A DNA stretch of 64,000 nucleotides from Dendrobium chrysotoxum (taxonomy: Eukaryota > Streptophyta > Magnoliopsida > Asparagales > Orchidaceae). Under the pieces are notes generated by a model. That model searched no databases, was not told where the DNA came from, and was given only the letters and a program-made list of their open reading frames with translations. Location: assembly GCA_019925795.1 (NCBI GenBank), contig CM034307.1, positions 1,922,001 through 1,986,000 on the forward strand, given 5' to 3'. Below, piece after piece: positions 57,101-64,000 of the stretch. Positions within the stretch are counted from its first letter, which is position 1; every line of letters begins with the position of its first letter. The position numbers were made by a program, and so were the translations under genes.

Positions 57101-60100
57101 GTGCATTTGGTATTAGGGATGGTATTGATTTCCTTCATAAGTCCCTTGCATGTTGACTGCTTTAAAAAGCTTTGGTTTTGACAATTATAACGATGACATG
57201 GAATTTTTTCCTATGGCATCTTCTCATTTAGCTTTTATTGTGTTGCAAATTCTGTTTAAAAGAAGAAAATTCTTTGTGTGTGGAAAATGAAACGTTAAAC
57301 TCTAGCAATGTTCTCAGGTGGGATATGTTTGAAAGGATAAATGTTCCTCAAATATTTTTTAGACTGATGCATATTCCGGTGTTGATACTCATACCTTCTT
57401 AGGTTTAATCTATTTGTTCAGTTCCGTAGTTGTTTTTGATAAGGCTTATGATGGTGTTGGGTCCTTGGTATATGAATTGTTAAATTGACACAGTATATTA
57501 TAATCTCGTTGAGTCTTTGATAAAGCATAAATTAAATATAATTAGGCATTCTGAAATGTGAAAGAAATGGTTTTATCATTTTCAGTTCTAGTTCTATTTT
57601 CCAACTATAAAGTTTCTAAGTCATAATGAATTTATGTACTGGTATAAAGAAGAGAAACTGATGCAAGCACAAATTTGTAAAAAGTATGCTTGTCTTCCTT
57701 TTATTTAAGACTATACAAGATAATAATATTCCTATAAAAAACACAACGATACATTACAAATTATAATAAATTTTAGAAGAAAGATACAAGTGGGGTGGAA
57801 ACTTGCGGAGAGAAGAATTAGATAAGAAGCTCGAGACGAAGTTATAGAGAGGAGAAGAGAAGAAAAACTAGCTCGCAAGCTAGAGAAAAACCCGCAGGTT
57901 TTACATTTTCCAAATATTATTCACATATCACTTACCTAAAACAGCCACAAAACTCTCCTTTTATAGCCACAAAACATCATATTTAAATAAAGAAAAAAGA
58001 GCCCAAAAGACACCCAGCAGCCGCCCACTATAGCCAACCAAAAAGGGGAAGAAAAAGGCAGCATTTAAAGCTTCCAGAAACCGAACCACCACAGCCAGGA
58101 ATCGGGACAGAAACAGGAACCGAGGGACCCAGGCAGAGGAACCGAACAGCCCAGCAGGTAGGGAACCGAACAGCCCAGAAGGCAGGGAACCGAACAGCCA
58201 AGCCAAGCAGCAGTAGATCATCCACCCCCTCCTTGCTTACATCAGAAACTTACCTATTGAAAATTTTTAAGAAGTTTCTTATTTTAAAGGATGCATGTCT
58301 TAATCATGAGAAGTTTTGTTCAACGTTTCTAGCTGCAGTGTAATCTAAGTAAGTGTTAAACTAGGTTCTAATGACTATGGTCAGCTTGGAGATGGAACTG
58401 AAGAAAGCGCAAAGCACCCAACAAAAGTTAAGTTACTGCAAACTGAATTTGTGAAATCTGTATCATGTGGAGCACATTGCACCGCTGCCATTGCAGAACC
58501 ACGAGAAAATGATGGCTCAATATCTACTGGAAGGCTTTGGGTTTGGGGACAAAATCAGGTATTGGCCTCTTCTTTTCTATATGCAAGTTTTTCCGTTATC
58601 TAACAGTCCTTTGTCTTGTCAGGGCTCCAATTATCCTCGCCTATATTGGGGGGCATTTTCTCCTAACACTGTAAGAAACATCCATTTTTTTCATTCATTT
58701 GCATCAATTTTAATTTGTATCATGTTTGTAGTTTACCTCAAAGTGGAGGACATCCGATCCATAAGCTCTTGACGTTCTTGTTTCACCATTTACAGCATTT
58801 TGATGAAAATTTTGGGATCATTACTGTTATGAAAACTTCAATGTCTAGAATTTTATAGGACATTTACAATCATCAAAACTCAAGTCAAACTTTATATATT
58901 GTATTGGTAATCTTCAAATTATATGGTGCAATGGGTCTATCCCAATTAAATAGCTCACAAATGATTTACCATACTAGTTTCATTATGTTTGCTATGAGGT
59001 CTTGATCATAAAATAGGGTTGAATTGAAATCAGTTCAAAATCTCTATCTTTTCACACAAACGCTTTTGTGAGGTTTGACTAAAGATTTTAAGAAAAAGGC
59101 TTTATGAATAATATTTTTGTAGTTGAAGATATTTTTTCCTTCTTTTTTATATCCATTCAATTCATCGACCTGTCATCTTTTTCAGAAGCACTTTCACATA
59201 ATTCATAGTTTTGACATTTCAATCTGTTCTAAAAGCTGACCGCTTCATTAGAAAGATGAAATATTTGTTATCTAGAAGGGACTTTTACCTCTTCTGATCC
59301 ATCTTTGTTGGAAACATAAAATTGTTTTTTTTTTCATGTTTTCATCCTGGCTTAGTCTACAACTTCATGGAAGTTTGCAGAGCCATTAAGTGCATAGCCT
59401 GTTTTATATATGATGTGCTTCCAATTTAATATTGTCATTCTCAGGCTTTAATAACATGCACTGGTAAAAGTTAGTGCATTATATTTTTTAATACAAACTA
59501 GTCTTGTTATTTGCCTGTCATTGCTCTGGTCTCATGATATTACCCTGCAGTGCGTTTCTTTGGAGATTCTTTTTAGTTTAGTAATTTTTAGAGGTTTGTA
59601 ACTTGCTATTATTCTCCATTGGGAACAGATCATACGCCAAGTCTCGTGTGGTGCAGCTCATACAGTGGCTTTATCTGATGAGGGTTTAGTGCAAGCGTGG
59701 GGTAAATTTTCTATAGTGGAATTTAAAGCATTTATCTATAAACATCCAGTGTTGAGAAGTTCTATGCATGCTGAGAAGCTTATTTATTATTATTATTTGT
59801 TAATATGTTTAGGAGATGGTGGCATTTATTGTTTGCGATCGTGCTTGAGAGTTTCTAGATTCTTTTTTTTCGTCAACTTCATTTCGTAATTTAATTAGAT
59901 TTGGTGCTTACGTTTTTGATTCCACACCAGGCTACAATGAGTATGGCCAACTTGGAAGAGGTTTTACTTGTGAAGGTCTACAGGGATCTCGTGTGTTGAA
60001 TGCTTATGGAAAATTTCTTGACGAAGCCCCTGAACTCGTGAAGATTACACAAGTGTCATGTGGGGAGTACCATACGGCAGCTATATCAGAAAATGGTGAG

Positions 60101-60102
60101 CT
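54108..60102 (+). CDS. RCC1-repeat protein (UVR8/RCC1 superfamily), 5' part, continues beyond window
   Basis: Visible coding exons: 54108-54360, 58365-58558, 58623-58670, 59629-59701, 59931-60102. All have GT-AG borders and matching phases; together they encode the first 246 residues. The protein begins MGVDEVLCDFRP. RCC1 blades follow: IYVWGYNHCGQ, WLDVACGREHTAAV, LYTWGSNDYGQLGDG, VSCGAHCTAAI, LWVWGQNQ, VSCGAAHTVALSDEG, AWGYNEYGQLGRG, VSCGEYHTAAISENG. Full members have about seven blades and 450-480 residues, so half the protein lies to the right. The family forms beta-propellers and includes guanine-exchange factors and the UV-B receptor UVR8; this member's function is not known to me. Intron 1 (4.0 kb) and the open last intron carry recent insertions. 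Confidence 0.92.
54889..55150. mobile_element. hAT-type MITE with CAGGGGCGGAACC ends, in RCC1 intron 1
   Basis: The left end CAGGGGCGGAACCAG and right end ...TTGGTTCCTCCCCTG are inverted repeats flanked by the perfect 8-bp duplication GATAACAA (54881-54888 and 55151-55158). It is 262 bp with two internal G tracts. It is the source of the repeat junctions downstream. Confidence 0.9.
55041..57497 (+). repeat. Fourfold tandem repeat of ~650 bp in RCC1 intron 1
   Basis: Copies: A about 55041-55690, B 55691-56348, C 56349-56865 (about 150 bp shorter at its right end), D 56870-57497. Each contains CAATTGCCCCCCTGGGCTG (55114, 55771, 56427, 56920), the right end of the MITE and ~500 bp of flanking intron. 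Copies A-C start at a G tract of up to about 19 bases. The copies are almost identical. C and D share a G-to-A change (TTTGAAAGG instead of TTTGGAAGG). Confidence 0.92.
57659..58244 (-). mobile_element. Solo LTR with TGATG...CATCA ends, in RCC1 intron 1
   Basis: Read on the minus strand it runs TGATGTAAGCAAGG to GTGCTTGCATCA. It is flanked by the 5-bp duplication GAAAC (57654-57658 and 58245-58249). It is related to 30615-31309 through CCTGCGGG or CCTACAGG followed by AGCTTGC(A/G)AGC, and through GGTTCCCTGC repeats. It lies 120 bases before exon 2 of the host gene. Confidence 0.9.
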
Positions 60103-61383
60103 GTAAGTCTTCTGCCTGGACTGATGCGTTTGAGTATCTGTTTTCAAAGACTCGTGGTTTTCATCTGCCTAAGCACTGTTGCCCTTGTTTAGAATATTTG
60201 TAACCATTATTTACCAATGTCTACGTTTTCCTTGTTTTGTGGTCTATAATAGTCCAGAGTAATTCACATCTATTTAAGGAAGATTGTTGTGCCACTTTGA
60301 AATGTTTGCATAACACAAACCAGAAGTGATATTGCTTTGGTGCTCAATTTCTTATGTTACACCGAAATTACTGTTGAACTGCTTGTTCCATGGCAAGTCA
60401 TGATAAGGACAGGGATTGCATAATTTCATGGGTTTGCATCCGAGATTCCTTGGTTATATCTTTTGTCTTTGGAATTAGTTAATAATATTTCTTTTAGTTG
60501 CATCTCAATTTCATTGATTTATATTTTTTTATTATTTTGAATGAGTAAGTATTTTCTTAATTCCTTGCATGCACTTATCCTGCATATGTTTTTATGCCCA
60601 CTCTACCTTTCCAGGTCTAATTTCTTCTCTAGTTTTTTTACGGGGAATGTGGGAGATCATTATTTTTTCCACAATTCCCTTCCATGAGATCTTTATACCC
60701 AAACATAAAAAAGAAACTCTACAAAGCAAGGGATAATAAGATATACCCTTAAGCATGATAAGAAGATATATCCTTGCAAACACTCTGTGGACTAACATTT
60801 TGATTGGGCATTCAATTCACTATTATTGTTGATCTTGGCATACAAAGTTATGAAAATATTTTGTTTCTCTTTTGTGTTTTTTTCATCAATTTATGTTATT
60901 TTTCTTCTAGCAAATTATTAAATAATTTTATAAAAAATTGAATATATATTAGTTGTAAATCTATAGTAAAAATTACAAAATTTTGGTTTTAAATGCAAAT
61001 ATAGGAAATTTACGTCATGTTTTGATATAAAAAGTTAAATATGAAGGAAAAAAATGTATTTGAAAATATTATAATAATTATCTCTATAAAATTCATCATC
61101 TTTTTTCTCTACTTTACTATATTTACTACATATTATATAGATGTTGAGATTGATTTTAGTCAGTACATGGTGGATGTGTTTTTTGATTTTCTCGCAACTC
61201 TATTCTTTCATGCATAAATGAATATCGGGAATACCATATTCCTGTTTGTTATCTGGTACTCTCATATCTATGTTTTTTGACGTTAGATGAAATCAAAGCC
61301 CCATCCCCTCACTCCCACTGCAACATATGCGCACCACACACCATGCATCCGTTGCCTACTTCAATTGTTGCATAATGAGAAGT

Positions 61384-61443
<60 letters not shown>

Positions 61444-62231
61444 AATTTATATATATTCCCAACCATTCTAGCTTTTCCTCTGATTTATTTAGCTCTATTT
61501 AGAGCTCAAAATGTTGGAGAACTATGACTACTAAAACGAGGTCAGTTGAGTTGTAAATCAAGTAATTTTTGTATTTGCTTAGCAAACTCTTCCATTTGAA
61601 TTTGATTAATCATGATACATGATTTTTGTGAGCATAAAAAAGCTCTTATTTGCAGTATTTAGGCGCTTTATGAAAAAGTTAAAGAGGATTACTGCTCAAT
61701 AAAGGCCAAGTTACTTTAAAATGGAATCCTTTATTTTTATAGCGGTATGAATATTGTATTATCTTTGTAGAGTGTGTCTGTATATATATAAATATATTGA
61801 GGTTTTCAACTAGTCAGAATACTTGGTGTTTTCTTTTTCATTTTTTTAATCTTGTGTAACTCCAAGTGAAAATCAAAACCACTGATGTTTATATAAACTA
61901 TTATAACTATGTAGGGCCCAATTTATCTAAGTAAAAAGTATGGGGTTATTCTTAACAAGAAGAGCGTTCTGGTAAACATGCTGAAAAAATTGATGTGTTA
62001 TTTTTCTGTAGGTCAAAACCTTGCTTCTATTCTAAATTTGAATTCATTAAATTTTTGTGTAATTCGGGCTGTGACATAGAAATTGATGTTTTCTTGTATC
62101 ATACTAACTTTGGCCATTCTTAAACATTAGTTTTGAATGTTTTGTTGGTTGGCTTTTTTTGCACAAGGTTCTTTATGTTTAATTTTCGACCATGCACATT
62201 TACTTTAGGGCTCATCTAGTTGCTTGCAGAT
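60103..62231 (+). other. Start of an RCC1 gene intron, with a (TA)n microsatellite
   Basis: Opens with the donor GTAAGTCTT. No RCC1-like coding was found up to the inserted LTR at 62232. About 25 TA units lie at 61386-61435. The intron is therefore at least 3.9 kb in this window. Confidence 0.6.
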
Positions 62232-64000
62232 TGTGGGCTCCGAAAATTCGGCCCCGGCCTCCGCCCGCTTTTTACTTTTCTTCGAGGGGGGGGGGGGGGG
62301 GGGAGTTTTAACGAACTAAGTTCCGGGGTAAATTTTGGAAGGCAGATGAGATAGTAGATAAGACACTACCCAGAAATTTCGCCCTCATTTTGCGAGGACT
62401 TTATGATCTGAGTTCTGGTTTCCTATAGGCGCAAGCCCCTATAGTTAATTACCCCTCCCGATAACGAGAGAGAACTTTCGATTAAGGCTAGTCGTCAATC
62501 AGATACGTATAGATACATGCATCTGGCATATAGTAGCAGCACGAGTATAGGGTTTTGGGAATTTGAAGATCTTAATATTTAAAACAGAAATTTTCACCAC
62601 CTTGCACTTAAAGCGGATGGTGGGGGAATGGATGATAGACCCGATCAAGATCCCATGGTTCCGTCGTCCCGGGCCATCGTGGTCCCTGGTCTACTTAGTC
62701 AGAGGAGGTAGTCGACCCAACCTGACAGAAGGATCCTTGTCGGCAGCCATGGGTTGCTTCGTCCAAGGGTACCTTGTAGACCTGGGGGGAGTATTTGTCT
62801 AAGGGGACAAATTTGAATCCACCTTAGCTAACAGAGGGCTTTGTGCCCTATCGATCATATCCTATTGATTCATATCTCAAGGATTTGATGCCATTGGGGA
62901 GCATACGGGCTCTGGCCATAACCATAATATAATGGTGCCATTTGGCGGCGACCACCTGGTTCAGAGGGCCCCGAGTCATAACCGTTTATCCTGCAGTGCC
63001 ATTTGGCGGCGAAACTGCCGGTTAGGACTCGTACCACGTCCTTGCTGGCAGGACATTATTTGAGAATGGATCCTAGTGATATTTTCGACTAGGCATTAAC
63101 TCTTTGTGAACTGAAGTAGTTTTCATATCTGTCCACCTCGGCAAACTGTTGCGGAGGGTGGATGTGTTTTACTTTAAGTGTTTTGATAGTTGAATTTCAA
63201 TTTCTAAATATTTTTGGAGTTTGGGATTTTGGGAATTTTTGTGGTGTTTTGGAGTTTTGGGTATTTGGGTGGCATTTTGAAATATTTAAAATAGACCCCT
63301 CCGGTTGATATTTGCATTCAACACGGCCATCATCGGGGTGTATGGGGTCATTTATATTTTATTGATCGGACCCTGTCGACTCTATCTACTGGTCGATAGA
63401 GGATCAGGTTTTGTAGGCTTTGGACCTTTGTTAGTGAATTCTCTTGATTATAGACCTTGAAGGCCTAATATGAATGTATAAAATAAATATCTCGGTCGAT
63501 CTCACGACTGCATATTTATTTAATGGTTCGAACCGTGTCGACTCCTATCTACCCGTATAGGAGGATCGGGCTCGAACTTGAATTCACTTATTAACCCGCG
63601 CAGCATCCCTAGACGTCACGTGTGTACCAATAACACGCTCACCGGGGCCCATGCAGGTGTTTGGGGGCATTTATAATTATTTATTGAACCTTGTTTACTC
63701 TTATCTGCTTGCATAGGAGGATCGGGTTCAAATCTATTGACCCGCGCAGCATCCCTAGACGTCACGTGTGTACCAATAACACGCTCGCCGGGGCCCATGC
63801 GGGTATTCAGTATATCCCCTTATGTGTACCTATGTGTATACATATTATGGTGCATGTGCGGGGGACTATCATTTGAATGCAGCATTCTGTTTTAGAAGCT
63901 CGTACTCGCCTTCTGTCTGCTTGTATACAGGTTGCAGATCCGGTGGCGTAGCATCATAGGCATTTGTGTTTGAAGCAGTCATTTGACTTTATATTCTGCT
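62232..64000 (+). mobile_element. Second copy of the 5-kb LTR, cut by the window end, in an RCC1 intron
   Basis: Begins TGTGGGCTCCGAAAATTCGG and follows the LTR at 34588 almost base for base for about 1.75 kb, including the hairpin repeats. Main differences are an ~18-base G tract at 62287 and small indels. CAGAT (62227-62231) would be the left half of the target duplication. Whether it is another solo LTR or the 5' LTR of a whole element cannot be decided here. Confidence 0.88.

Noticed and set aside
61327..61527. Frame with an alternating Tyr-Ile run
   Set aside because: Translation of the (TA)n microsatellite.

Overview
The window is nuclear DNA of a flowering plant. It holds two spliced host genes, with GT-AG introns, set in AT-rich sequence dominated by transposable elements: LTR retrotransposons, LINEs, and hAT-, Mutator- and CACTA-type DNA elements. 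The species cannot be fixed from sequence alone. There is no bacterial, organellar or CRISPR content, and no tRNA or rRNA gene was seen.

Layout. 1-3965: the 3' end of a Ty3/gypsy element with a polypurine tract and 3' LTR, carrying a spliced antisense gene. 3966-25.6 kb: gene-free sequence with arrays of a ~120 bp palindromic MITE, four Mutator-like MITEs that share ends but not cores, a CACTA MITE, hAT relics, two solo LTRs of the family at 2932-3965, and a ~200 bp non-coding module of unknown nature present about six times. 25.65-48.6 kb: a RING-H2 E3 ubiquitin ligase gene on the + strand (four coding exons, 216 aa). Its first intron is 13.7 kb and its second 6.6 kb, both packed with transposons. 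48.6-53.4 kb: intergenic, with an RTE-type LINE and an Athila-like gag relic on the minus strand. 53.5 kb to the right edge: an RCC1-repeat (UVR8/RCC1 superfamily) gene on the + strand. Five coding exons are visible and the gene runs off the window.

The structural highlight is a nest in intron 1 of the RING gene. A hAT-type element (34035-39872, 8-bp target duplication) holds a short 5'-truncated RTE LINE (11-bp duplication). The LINE was split by a 5,014-bp solo LTR (34588-39601, TG...CA ends, 5-bp duplication GTCTA). A second copy of that very long LTR starts at 62232 inside an intron of the RCC1 gene and runs past the window end. Other notable structures are a gag-only LTR element (TR-GAG type) in RING intron 2 and a fourfold tandem repeat in RCC1 intron 1. 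That tandem grew from a hAT MITE and has poly(G) tracts at its joints.

The two host genes lie in the same order and orientation. From memory, Arabidopsis has an adjacent RING/RCC1 pair of the same families (At3g02290/At3g02300), which suggests old microsynteny. They are separate transcription units with no evident shared pathway. Most retroelement traces are solo LTRs with clean target duplications, so recombination between LTRs has been the main route of element loss here.
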